Below the pieces are notes generated by a model that was not told where the DNA came from, searched no databases, and saw only the letters and a list, made by a program, of their open reading frames with translations. Below, in pieces: positions 1 to 11,696 of a stretch of 64,000 nucleotides of DNA (the first letter of the stretch is position 1; every line of letters begins with the position of its first letter). The stretch comes from Tubulanus polymorphus (Eukaryota; Nemertea; Palaeonemertea; Tubulaniformes; Tubulanidae): positions 25,004,650 to 25,068,649 of the forward strand of contig NC_134026.1 of NCBI RefSeq assembly GCF_964204645.1. Direction: 5' to 3'. A program made the translations under genes and the position numbers.

Positions 1-2607
1 ATCAGGATGCAAATCCTAGAAGACAGAAGAAACCTAACCAACCGTCATATACTGATAGTCCTGAACAAGTCATGGACATGTATGATAATTTACAACGTTC
101 TCATACACCAAACCACCAAGGTAAGAGATTAGTGGGTTAAAGCATTGTATAGAATATCAATACGTTGTAATTGTAAATGATTATTTTCTTACACGTACAG
201 TGCCAGATCTCCAATCACAAGCTAGAAGCCCATTTCCACCGAACTTTGTGCCTCAACGGGGTAATGTACCAATCCCATCAACAGGCTGTACAGAGATCTT
301 ACCGACCACTGTGATACGTGATCAATCTCAACAGCCCAGTCCAAACCTAGAGCATACACGCAAACAACGACCAAAATCTTCACCCGATATACGTCCAGTT
401 AGAGATACGCCTAATATGAACCGTCCTACATCTCGTCAGTCAAACAGAGAAGGTTGGTTGAACTCACTTTTTGTTTCTTAACTGGCTCGTATATTATTGT
501 TTAGAAGATTCTGCTCAACTCTTGATTGTGTACTAACAGGACCACCTGAACCACCAAGTGATTTCCGCATCTCGCGTATATTGAGCAATGAAACTGTAAT
601 GGTCGAATGGTTACCACCTCGTTTAGATGATTTGGATAGGAGTAATGGTATCCAAATCACTGGATATAAGGTATGTTAATCTACATTTTTCTTTCTTTAT
701 TCCGAATCTTTTATGGGACAGTTTGCTATGGATTTATTTCTATGCAGTATCTACTAAATAGTGATTATAGATTTTAGAGGATATGTGTAACTAATAATGA
801 ATATAGCTCTCAATAGGATGTTCAGGACCAGTTGGTCTTTCCCATTGCAATGATATTATCAACCAAAACTAACACTTCTAAGCATTAACCCTAGTTAGGA
901 GTAGACTACTGGTATATAGTCTCATAACATTTATTTTGTAATTTTATCCATCATTACTACCTTTAGATAACTGAGATTTTGCCTGATTCTAAGTGTTAAG
1001 GTATGGGTTTTTATGTAACCAATATAAATGTTGTATCACCATTTTACATTTCATTATTATGCACATTTGATATCTTATGATACTGCACCAACCAGTTTGT
1101 CCCTTTACGCCCTCATTCCAAGGGTTCAAATCATTGTTGTTTCATTATTCACTATCAGTATTCAATTAGATTTTCAATTTCAATGTAGTAAAATATTTTG
1201 CATGTATATGTCACTGATATGACGGGTATGACTTCAAATATAATCTACTTATTTCCAGATATATGTCGATGGAGATCTGAAACATGAAGTAAGCAGCCCT
1301 CATATTAGCAAGTCACTGGTTGGCAAACTGGATCTTAGTAAGCCGCATAAAATAAGTATTCAAAGTTATTCAACGTTGGGAGATAAATCTCGCGTTATTC
1401 ATACACGCTTCGATGATATTCTGCCGGAATTCCCCGGAGAAGGAATGTCGGATTTAGGCTCGCATCTCGGTGATGAAATGGAACGTGGATCGATGATGTC
1501 GAGTAGTTACTACGAAAATGGAGAGAAACGAATAGTGAGTTAATGAATTCATTCCCCTGAGATATTCAATTGCAGCTTTCATTAAACGGTGTATAATTTG
1601 TTTTGGATATGATTTTGTTCCAGTTCGCCGCTCTCTATGATTATAAACCCAGTGGTCAGTCTCCTAACCGTATATTATCAATGAAAGCTGGAGATCCGGT
1701 TGCAGTTTATGGACCGCTAAGATCTGATGGATTTTACCATGCCAAGGTGTGTAATATTTGCCTTATGTAATATTGTACTGATCATATCAAGTCCAAATTA
1801 ATGTAGACACATGTGAGAAAATGTTGTTATCTTATTTCCTTCAGGTTCATGGACGTAAAGGACTTGTGCCTGCAAGTTTCCTGGAAGAGTTACCCTTAAA
1901 ACATCGTAAACACAAGAAAAGCAGTAAGAGGGTGAGTAACTTACTGTTTATTTGAATAGATATGTTATAATATGTGAAAAATTATTGGTTATTTTGATGG
2001 AGAGACTCTTTGCATCGAAGAACCGTGTACGATGAATAAATCAGAAATTTCAAATGAAATCTTATTCTTTATTTCTCGATTCATAGATAAGTTGCATGCA
2101 TCTATTTAACAAAGACTAACTTTTTACTTTTTTAAGGCAGCATAGGCTAACAATAATAGTAAAGGTAAACGTATTTTGGGTTTCAGGTTCCTGTGTGGCA
2201 CAGGGGTCCTTAATGCCCTTGATTAGTAATAACCACTTCTTAGAGTAAAAGATTCTTGTTAGAGGTTTGAAGGGTCAAGACTACCGTGATTTATATCTTT
2301 CTGGGTGAAATAGCCTCCTGACCTTAGCCAGATTACTCCTATAGTTTACTCTGAGTGAGAAACAAAGAATGATGGAGGCTCGTCTATAGAAATATAATCA
2401 CTTATCTTGAGGGTTAACTGGTTCTGTTAATGATGATAAAAACTTTATGGAATTTCTTTATTCTGTTTTCAGACTGGATCCTTACATTCACAGAGTAGCA
2501 CTAGTTCTCAAGAACCATCCTCAAAAAGTACAGATTTACCATCATCAGCACAACCTAGCCACAATACAATATCACCGGCAACTTCAAAAGTAATTCATGA
2601 TGTGTAG
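1..2607 (+). CDS. RIMBP: RIM-binding-protein-like scaffold, 3' part (FN3 + C-terminal SH3)
   Basis: The gene is partial; its 5' end lies before the window. Exons: 1-120 (frame starts at base 3), 201-452, 540-670, 1259-1534, 1624-1746, 1845-1931, 2473-2607; all joins keep frame and the stop is TAG 2605-2607. Seen: a Pro/Ser/Arg-rich linker, an FN3 domain beginning PPEPPSDF and continuing across the intron with IYVDGDL, an acidic linker, then an SH3 domain with ALYDY and GFYHAKVHGRKGLVPASFL. A basic stretch (KHRKHKKSSKR) and a short Ser/Thr-rich tail follow. Known: RIM-BPs link RIM to presynaptic calcium channels through FN3 and SH3 modules, the last SH3 ending in GLVPSNFLE-like sequence. Another FN3/SH3 scaffold is possible because the rest of the protein is outside the window. 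Confidence 0.6.
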
Positions 2608-4918
2608 CTAAAAACTTATGCAGTTGCTTCCATACATTGCCAGTATACATGGACATGTGCATTTAATGTATGTTATGTTGGCAATTGAATCCAGTTCTTC
2701 CATTATTTAATGGACAGTTGATTTAAATGGTGCTGTTTTTATTTACCTGTACATACACAAAACTATGAAATCTTGCATTTTACTTAGACTATACATCAGT
2801 GCTGTGGTATTATTACAGTTGAAGGATATTTATGTTGCAGTTAATGTATAACTGTAATTTAGTTGCAGAAATGTCAGTAGTAACTAATAAAATGTAAATG
2901 AGGTGCTTAACCAATCCTTCAATTATGCAATTGTAAGAAATATATCCATTACTAGATCGTTGCAAATGGTATCGTTATTCATATATGTTAATTAATACCC
3001 TTATTGTTATGTTTTCTTCTGATATTATTAGATTTAAACTATTTCTTTAATGGCAAATATACTTAAATTATTGTGTACATTGTGGTTCTTATCGAATCAA
3101 TATGAATGTTTAATCAAAACCTCATTGGCAGTTTGTATAAATCAGCTAGTCAGATAATGTGTATTGTCTGAAAAACAGGTGACTGATTGAATGCATGTAC
3201 ACGTATTGGAACAGTAGAATCCACTTAATTCGGATCATTTGGGACCAACAAAATTCATCCAGTTTCTAAAAATCCGGATTATAAGTCATTTTCTTGTATA
3301 TTTATGAACAGACTGCAAATATTGTCTGGATTAAGCTGATGTGGATTAAGTGGGTTTGACTGTAGTTGATAACAGTCTCAAACTGAGGCATCAATTTGAA
3401 ATCTTTTATTCATTGTTTATCGTAAGCAAATCTAGAATTTATATTCAAAAGTCTCTAATTGTCATTTCTAAACAATGAAGGGTTTGGTAAAGTAATATTT
3501 TGTATCAATTCTCATTTTTAAGTCTTAGACTTCCATCTGGTATTTCCATCTAATGCATATCCTGGCCTTCATACCGTTTGGAATGAGAGCCAGTTTAGTA
3601 GGTGAAATGTACAAGATTGAAGGATTTGTCACCTATTAAACATCTATGTCTCTCCTGCCTCAGCAATTTAAAATCATGTATTCAGTTATTGTACAAATCG
3701 CCATTACAATCAATGGAAGTTTCCTTTGTGGAAAAGTAAGGCATCCAATCACGATAACGTATTGTAAATCCTGTTGAAAAATTTCTTAGAACCTCAGATC
3801 CACTGATTCTAGAAAACAGAATCATGTCTTCAAAGGCCTGTAGCTAATCCAGTTTCGTGCATTACTTGGCTTCTTAAAAATCTTAAGGAAACTGACCGAT
3901 TCTGAAATCAAATGCGACAATTGTTGGGGGTAGATGAAGAGACTGAATACATTTCTAATTGATGTTAAAAATGTTCAAGATAACTGATGAACAGTTGACA
4001 GATCACAATGTGCATGTCCTTCAATTAGTCACTTTCTCATTCACTTCACGAAATGTACTTCAATCTGACCTCATGTCCTTCTATATTGATAATGAAGTTC
4101 ATTTATGCTAGTAAATACAATCTCTTTCCATCAAGTAGGTATATAATGATACATAGGTTATTTAGCTCTAGTTGTTGAAATTCTTTGTTTATTGCCTTGA
4201 GGCTATGTTATTGTTCTTTAAATTGTATCTCTTTTTCCTATTAATTACAACTGTAGATCTTTAGTTTGCCAAAACTTGCTAGTCTTCATTTTTGTGTATA
4301 GTGATAGTTTTCGTGGTGCAAAAGACTTCAGTTGATATCCATACTGTACTACTGCATAAATTACAATGTTCTGCTGTCAAGATTGTAAATGTAAAAAGCC
4401 ATTGTTCGGAAATTTAAGGGTTTATCCTATATAAATAGGTTGGAGGGTTCTGGTCTTAGTTATTTCGCAAAAATCTAACTGCTTAAGTTCAGTATTAAAA
4501 GTTAGAATGGTGATAAATCACAAGTTTACACCATAAAAATTCACTTTGATGTATGCAAAATAATGATAGTTAACGAAACCCTTCTGGGGAATGAAAACCT
4601 TGAGGTTTATATTTTTATACTTACAAAAAAAATGTTTCTATAAGTGTAAGAACTTCGCTGATATTTGAATTATAGTATTTTATTGAATGCAATAAATTAA
4701 GTTATTATTACGAGATAATTTCTAATTTCATCTTTGTTAGTAAATTTGGATCCATTGACCATAGTCAGCTCTAAGTAATCAGGACGTGAAGAAGTAGACC
4801 ACAAAACTGCCGACATTTTCACGATAGTTATAATTTATTTACAAATTTTTATAGCAAATTGTTCATTGAAATGCATTTCTAACAGTCAGACTGGTCCACC
4901 TCACTAACAAGTCTTAGA
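2608..4918. other. 3' UTR and convergent intergenic region
   Basis: No convincing coding sequence. AATAAA at 2886-2891 is a plausible poly(A) signal for the upstream plus-strand gene. TTTATT at 4834-4839 reads AATAAA on the minus strand and suits the end of THOC3. A MITE-like inverted repeat lies at 3211-3363. Confidence 0.6.
3211..3363. mobile_element. MITE-like inverted-repeat element (pogo/Tigger-like ends)
   Basis: The left end (ACAGTAGAATCCACTTAATT) and the reverse complement of the right end (ACAGTCAAACCCACTTAATC) match closely over about 20 bases, giving a 153-bp element without coding capacity. The CAGT start and CCACTTAATYCR core resemble pogo/Tigger-type terminal repeats; the family assignment is inference. 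A clear TA target duplication is not visible on both sides. Confidence 0.6.
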
Positions 4919-7700
4919 TCATGAATCATTCGGTAATCCAAATACTTTAACAGTCCCTGCATCTCGTTCTCGCTCATATTTTAACTTATCATCGCAAGCA
5001 AAAGCCAGTAGATATCTTTTGGGATGCCAAGCAACTGTAAATGTAGGAGATTCACAAGGAACTTCTGTAACTTTTTCACCTGAAAAACAAAACACAAAAT
5101 ATAATAATAACACAAAAACTAGGGGTCCAGGGACACCATGCCCACTTGGGAAGTGGTTCCAAATGCTCAACAATCTAACAATTTCAATATTCAACGCCCC
5201 CTGGTGACCATATACAGAATCCAATGACCTTGAAACTCACCACAATTATAGAACATGTCAGCAGCTACGATTTTGTAATTGATTGTGATAACAAAATATG
5301 CCTCGTTACCACTTTAATATGGAAATACTTAAGTATTCTACTATTCAACGCCCCCTGGTGACCATATTCAAAACCCAATGACCTTGAAACTCACCACAAT
5401 CATATAACATGTCACGAACTATAACTTTGTAATTGATCATGGTAACAAAATATGCCTAGGTACCAATATAATAAGGAAATACTAAGTTATTCTACTATTC
5501 AACGCCCCCTGGTGACCATATAGAATAACTAATGGCCTTAAAACTTGCCACAATCATAGATGATGTCATGAGCTACAACTTTGCAATTGATTGTGGTTAC
5601 AAAATATGCATTGATACGAATATAATATAGAAATACTAAGATATTGCATTATTCAACGCCCCCTGGTGGCCATATACAAAAACCAATGGCCTTGAAACTC
5701 ACCACAATCATAGAACACGTTATGAGCTACAACTTTCTAAATGATTGTGGTAACAAAATACGCTTAGGTATCAATATAATGTGGAAAAACTTTTTCCCAC
5801 TTACGAATGAGTACTGCTGACACCAAGATGGCCGCCAATTGCGTCATAATTGGCTGATGAAAAATACCTGTCTCAGGTATAAAACATCCCTTTCGAAGAA
5901 TACCCATCACAAATTGCAATGAGAAATGATAAACCAGTAGGAAGCTACAGGACTCAGAATTTGGGCCAAAATTACATTTTTGGGCACTAAAAAGGTCATA
6001 GGACGGCCATCTTAGAGTCCGATCGACCCAATTTTTGTTATGCTGATGGGCCCTGGGGGAATTCATATATATCCGAAAGATCAAGGTAATTGATCAAAGC
6101 GTCTTCAAAATTTCCCTCAAAAAGTTCAAAAATGTGTAAAAAGTGCTGATTTTGGCGAACAACAATGGCTGCCAGTCGGCCATCTTGAATCTGACAGGGC
6201 CAGTTTTTGGGCTGAAGATGTGTCTAGCGTAGATACATGTGTAACCCAAATATCAAGACATTACCTTGAAGCGTCTTCAAAACTTCCCAAAATAACTGGA
6301 TTCCGTCTATGGACGAACGGGCGAAAAGTGAACGCAATAGCCCGCTGGGACTAAAGTCCCAAGTGGGCTAATAACAAGATCAACTCAAGCTATTGGCAAT
6401 GTGATACAGTAAACTGCTCTACTCAGTACTGTTGGGATATTTAATATTTCGAGTTCAGAATGGGATATAGAAGGTTTTTGCAAAATTCACTGAGTAAAGC
6501 GGTCTCTACTCTACTTGAATAGAAACAAACCTGTTTCAGTTTCTGCAATGTCAATACAGAGATCTTCAGAGGCCGATGCTAATAATTTTCCATCGTGACT
6601 AAAACTAAGAGTTCTTACAGGCCAGTCCAATCTGTAAGAGATGATAAAACAATCGATCACTGAATTGATAGCCTAGTCAATTCAGTAAGCTGATATTAGC
6701 AACAACTGTTACCTGGATAATGTACGGACACAAACAAGTTCATTCATATCCCACAACGAGACCAAGGCATCCGCACTTCCAGTGGCAAAGTATTTGCCCT
6801 TAGGATCGAACTCGATGCAAATACAGTTGGCAGGATGAGCATTTAGAACGTACTGTAGCTTTAAATCTGGATAGCTGAAATGAAAATTCAAATTGCCATT
6901 GAATATCAACTTTGAACGACAGGACCTCAAGTTATTTTTGAAGAACTTACTTTAGAATATGAATGCTGCCATTACCACTTGTCAAAAAGAATAAATCACC
7001 CTCATTATTCCATGATATTTCATTAACTTCAAACTTGAATTGTTCCTCGACTTTAACTTTATGAGACCTGACATCAATAAATGTAACCAGATCCTCTTTA
7101 TTACCAACTGCAATTGTGTGACCATTTGGTGACCAGCATATATTGATATTTTCACCTATAAAAGATATACTTTTGACATTCTCTACTCAGGTTAGATATT
7201 TGTTAATATAATAAATACCTAGACTAAATAAGATCTATGGCAAGTGGATACAAACCAGTCAAACAAACCTTTTGTGTTAACAGTTGCTACAGATTTGCTA
7301 GAGCGGCAATCCCACATTCTAACGCTCTTGTCTCCACTTGCAGTTGCTAGATGATCAGGATTGCTTGGATGCCAGCATAGCTGATCAACGCTATCGCTGT
7401 GACCACGAAATGTGTTCTCTTTTCCCTAACATAAATCATTTGAATATAAATAAGGACATTTGGACAATATCTGTAAACCGAACCTACGAATAAAACACAA
7501 TTAAATTGCATACATACGAGTCTGGTGTCTCTTTCCAATGAAAAAATGCAAACAGTTTTGTCAAAAGAACCGGATGCTAATTTCCTTCCATCGCAGTTCC
7601 AAGCTACTGAATGTACTTTAGATGAATGAGCGGGCAGCTCTTTGATTCTGTTATTCTTTTCAAAATGTTTCTGTATGTCGTGAATATGTTTATTCGACAT
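4919..7700 (-). CDS. THOC3: THO complex subunit 3 (WD40 protein)
   Basis: Exons in transcript order: 7518-7700, 7269-7425, 6951-7155, 6713-6874, 6531-6631, 4919-5079. Together they encode 322 residues, against about 350 in vertebrates. It starts MSNKHIHDIQ and reads straight into WD repeats (HSSKVHSVAWNCDGRKLASG, HSDSVDQLCWHPSNPD, FATGSADALVSLWD). It ends AGTVKVFGLPNDS, which I recall as the ending of vertebrate THOC3. Known: THOC3/TEX1 is a beta-propeller subunit of the THO/TREX complex, which couples transcription and splicing to mRNA export in the nucleus. Every junction is canonical GT-AG and in phase. The last intron (5080-6530) is expanded by repeats. The gene is divergent from TEX36 and convergent with the upstream RIM-BP-like gene. 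Confidence 0.95.
5120..6372. repeat. Composite repetitive element in the last THOC3 intron
   Basis: A repeat-rich block containing a 154-bp tandem array and a non-coding tail. The left edge has GCCCACTTGGGA (5140-5151), and the same 12 bases recur inverted at the right edge. The right end is a near-perfect hairpin, AGCCCGCTGGGACT, a 2-3 base loop, then AGTCCCAAGTGGGCT (about 6338-6369). The tail carries AAGATGGCCGCC (5825-5836) and inverted GGCCATCTT motifs near 6005 and 6178. A diverged copy of the left edge occurs at 12201-12240, so this is a dispersed family. The class is not certain; a non-autonomous DNA element is likely. Confidence 0.6.
5189..5804. repeat. Four-unit 154-bp tandem satellite with CTCF-like motif
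   Basis: Units begin at TATTCAACGCCCCCTGGTG; the TCAACG anchor lies at 5191, 5345, 5499 and 5653, exactly 154 bases apart each time. Each unit repeats the anchor, a CCTTGAAACTCACCACAATC-like block and a GATTGTGGTAACAAAATA-like block. On the minus strand the anchor reads TGGTCACCAGGGGGCG, or TGGCCACCAGGGGGCG in the fourth unit. Confidence 0.9.
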
Positions 7701-8023
7701 GACGTAGATTCTGAAATTCAGGAATAGGCCTCCTAACTCAGATTTTTTCTTTCGTTCCTTTTTTCGACTTTTTGTCAATCCGGAAGTTAAACGGAAGTAG
7801 AAGTTGACGTTAGATATTGGTACCCAGAGTATGGAATAAAGAGAAAACACGGAACGGACAAAACTTGGTGGCAGCACCGTACGATACCCTAGCGGAATTT
7901 CTGTGAGTTAATGTAACGGTGGTGTACGGTGAGAAATCCTCAGTGTTGCTATAGCGACGTTTACAATATGGAGGATATGAAACTTTGAGATAGGTGAATA
8001 AGATCCGATTAGTGAATGAAATA
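7701..8023. promoter_or_regulatory. Shared 323-bp divergent promoter region, THOC3 / TEX36
   Basis: The two start codons (THOC3 at 7700 on minus, TEX36 at 8024 on plus) face away from each other with only 323 bases between, so this stretch must hold both 5' UTRs and core promoters. No strong TATA box is obvious. An X-box-like inverted repeat lies at 7945-7958. Confidence 0.7.
7945..7958. promoter_or_regulatory. Candidate RFX X-box
   Basis: GTTGCTATAGCGAC is an imperfect 14-bp inverted repeat one base away from GTTGCTATAGCAAC, a typical RFX-family X-box. It ends 65 bp upstream of the TEX36 start codon. RFX factors are known to drive ciliary genes from X-boxes close to the start site. Binding is inferred from sequence only. 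Confidence 0.55.
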
Positions 8024-10193
8024 ATGCCGAAAGGACGGAGTTTTGCCCCTGACACACACGGTGATGGAGTCTGGGTAAGAAAGAAGTACCAGCAAACAAA
8101 TAAAAAGCTTAAAAGAAAAAGGCGATAGGCCTATGCGATGCCTGCTATGCTGCAGCTATGGCCCTGGCTGCCATGTACTTGTTGTTGTTTGTGTACCTTT
8201 CTCTTTTTATAGGCCTATCCGAAAATTAGCAACCAGATAGGCCCTCTAGGCCTAAAAGATTTAACTTTCTAATCATCTCCTCTCGTCCCGACCCATTGGT
8301 CCATACCATGGAACTACAAATAGTTTCATTCTATTCAATTTTTATGAGATAAGTCGAATAAGAAATATTGTCAAAATACTTGGAACTATTCAACAGCGCA
8401 TTGTTGCATCTGAGGATTGATTTTTCTGTCTCGATATGGCTGATTCGAATTAAGGTGATTCAGTACGAAGTAATGAAAATAATTTCGACTTTTGGAGCCT
8501 CGTAGAAAAATCTCCCATGAAATTCAACTAAAGCGGTCTTGATTGTAATTTCACTGTTTCATCTTCCATGACTTACGATTACAGTTCCATCATCGAGGTC
8601 TCACTGATCCTGGGCCTCTTCGAAGAGAAAAAGACACAACACAAGGTTTAATGTTTACTACACCATACATGACAGAATATAAACGAGTACCATTTCCCCC
8701 ACCAGCTCCTTATCTTCAAAAAGAAAGCGTGAGTATCTTACTCTTTGTCACATCAGTTTAACTCATTTTGATCAATGCCACATCCTAACAAAGTTGTTGT
8801 CTTTCTTTCCTCAATTTATACAACTGATTTAAGGGAATCTGCCCCCCCCCCCCCCGAAGTCAGGCATTAATTTTTACAATCATGTTTTCAGGGACCAGAT
8901 CCTCCACTCACAAGTATTCCTATTTCAAACGTTACTGATGACTTGGTATAATCTATATTCATAATGCTTGCATGAATAGCTTTCTTCAAATATGAAAAGC
9001 TTTTGGCTATATCATATGCCTACTAAGCTCCAATTGACCTGGCTCTTTGCTCTCGGGATGTAATTGAGTTTAGGAATAAATCTAAGTTCGAGAGATATTT
9101 GAGGAGTCTAGATAAACATGTTTAAGATATTTCATTCTGTGATGCAAAGATTCAAGTGAGATGCGCCCAATGTAGTAGGCAAGGGTTACCTATATAGCCT
9201 GCAGTGCACAGATCTTGCTTATACAAGCTACTCACTAAGGGATCATTCATTTATTACGTACGCATTAGGGGAGGGGTCAGTGCAATTGCGTACTGTAATG
9301 CTTAATGTATAAGAAAAAATGGCCAATTTTGCGTACAGAGGGGGAGGGGGGGTTGAAAAAGTCAAATTTCATGCGTACGCAATAAATGAATGATCCGTAA
9401 CCAGAAAATGCTATAACAGCTATTCTAGTATTGTATATATATATATGTATATTATGTGATTTTCTATTTTCACAAACCTTATGCCATTTAAACAGTATTT
9501 TCTATTATAATGATAAACATACTTTTTCATCAGACAGAATTTAGCCTTGAAAGTCAATAAATACTACAGGTATTTTTATTTTTCAGAGAAATTATAAGCG
9601 AGACAACCCATTCTCGATGCATAACAACCGCCATTCATTGCAAGATCATGGAGTTTATTTTGGAAATGTAGGTTCCTTATATAAGAACAATGACTTCTTT
9701 GATACATGTATACGGTAATTTCTAGAATTTATTTCTCTAATTTATGGATGTTTTTTGTTTACAGGGAAAAGATACAAGATTTTATGGAAAAACGGTTATG
9801 GCACCAGAACGACAGCATAAGTCAGACAAAGAATTTCTTCTGCACAGTGGCCGACATATTTATGCCTATGATTATAGATCATCATATCGTTCGAATTTTC
9901 TCGGTGACAAATGCGAAGAACCACCCGTTTACCGAAGATTTCCTCAACACCACAAGGAAGGTGAATCTGGAATAGCAAGTCTGGCGACACAAACTACTTC
10001 TGCTTTTGATGCAGATGATACACACAGAACTCCGTTACAAGTTCTTGCATCCAGTCAAGAGCCATTCCTCAAGACAAATAAATGGAAATATTCGTACCAC
10101 GGGCTCCCACGAATTTACCCAAGTTATGATTTGAAAAATCATCCGAATCATTTAAAGTCTAAAGCAACACAACAGAAAACCTGTCTCTTTTGA
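8024..10193 (+). CDS. TEX36: TEX36 homologue (testis-expressed protein 36)
   Basis: Exons: 8024-8074, 8585-8728, 8892-8945, 9587-9667, 9765-10193. All are phase 0 and encode 252 residues. The first exon reads MPKGRSFAPDTHGDGVW and continues as FHHRGLTDPGPLRREKD. This matches my recall of vertebrate TEX36 in three places: the N terminus (TKGRRFNPP..DGRWFPHIGLT), the block PFSMHNNRHSLQDHGVYF, and YRRFPQHHKE. The TEX36 family is poorly characterised and testis-biased in mammals. The basic, Tyr/Pro-rich, low-hydrophobicity sequence and the X-box-like promoter site suggest a ciliary or sperm-tail role (inference). It has no signal peptide, membrane segment or known enzyme motif. ATTAAA at 10240-10245 is a possible poly(A) signal. 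Confidence 0.8.
8842..8855. repeat. Poly-C tract
   Basis: A run of 14 C bases in a TEX36 intron; a likely site of length polymorphism or sequencing error. Confidence 0.9.
9239..9396. mobile_element. 158-bp MITE with 26-bp terminal inverted repeats
   Basis: The left end GGATCATTCATTTATTACGT and the reverse complement of the right end GGATCATTCATTTATTGCGT are identical except for one base over 26 positions. The interior contains G-rich strings and no coding sequence. The element lies in the third TEX36 intron. Confidence 0.85.
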
Positions 10194-11696
10194 TTTAGTA
10201 TTGTAAATAGAAAGAGCGCACAGTGATTATTATTATGAGATTAAAAGATATAAATTTACTGTAAGACTAATTGTTTTTATTACAGCGGAATGAAATCTAT
10301 TTCCACTCATAAAAGATTACAGTAAAAGTCTGCATGTGCCTATGGGATCTTTCTGTGAGAGTAACTTATTTTACATATGGTAGATGTTCTATGTTCTTTG
10401 ATCCCTTTTTGATGGGATTTATTGTTCTTTAACATGTAAATGCGCCTTGAATGCTGTGGTATGTTGATTTTTTATCACAATCTGCCTCTTTTTAACCTAT
10501 ATTTTACATGTAATGGTGATAAAAGAGTAAATATATAAATTTTCTGTTGTTTTTAAACTGGATTTTACTGTTACCAGGTATTTATCTTGTGTGGTGTTTA
10601 TACAACATCTTGGATAATCTCCTTAACCTCTCTGCAAAGACTTCTCCCTACAGACCTGGCCTCAATCGGACTCTACATAAAGACTTCTCATTTGACTCCA
10701 ACAGACTTCTCTATTGGATAACACAGAGCAGGTGGGAGATGTATATCTCCCTGATCGGAGCGTCTCTACAGATCGATCATCAGACTCTACCACTCTCCTT
10801 TAGCAGATCAGTCTCTTTATAGGACAAACCTCGCAAGTTTATTTCATGGAAAGTGAATCAGGTTCATTACTGCTGTAATGCAAGCACCCGATGGGAGGGA
10901 ATAAGTGAAAGGAAGAGAGAAGAGTGGTTGAACATTCGTTAATGTATGCGTAGTGTATCCACGCCTTACCATAAATAAACTGCCAATTGAAAAATAACTC
11001 CTTACATAAAGATTATCATAGATTTATTTCACAGCTATTTACAAAAAATAAGAGTACCAGTATCATATACGAAATCATTTTTGACTTAAGATAGCACTAC
11101 AATTCACCATGGACTGTACTTCACAACAATGATAACACTGTATTACAATACATCAAGATTAGCCTTATTTATAATTTTTATTTCGGTAAAAAATAAAACA
11201 CTTACATCACAGCATGTTTTATTTTTCAGTTTATCATATCACACCATGAAGGCTTTTATGCGTGTACTTCGTGGTTTTTTTTCATGAACACTTTCATTTT
11301 ACTCAGTGTTGACCATTTGGTTTGGATAGACCTGTATCTTTTCAATAAGATTCTTCAGCTCACTGGAAGCAGCAATAAGCAACTCACATTTAATGACATA
11401 ACCAGCAAGTAAAAACATTCTTTGAAATTTTCATCAATTATTGATTGAAAGAAAAATACTACCCATCGTAACTTGGGCTTTCTTGTCTTTAATATTCATA
11501 ACTGACGTTATTGAATTATAGTGCTTCATACTCTTATTACATTTTACATGTATTCATATTACAAGCAGTGAATACGTGAGAGTTTATCGATCATCAACAG
11601 ACATCAACAACACTTGCTCCAGTATCAAAATTGTCAAACATGATACCCAATTATTGTCTCTTCTCAAAAAGTTCAGTGCAATAAACTAATCTTTGG
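10194..11696. other. Convergent intergenic region, TEX36 / MAEA
   Basis: No supported gene. The 91-residue reading frame at 10547-10822 has no recognisable motif and no flanking exons. TTTATT at 11023-11028 could serve as a minus-strand AATAAA for MAEA. Confidence 0.5.

Noticed and set aside
10547-10822. 91-residue plus-strand open frame between TEX36 and MAEA
   Set aside because: No recognisable motif, no partner exons, and it lies in the 3' flank of two convergent genes.
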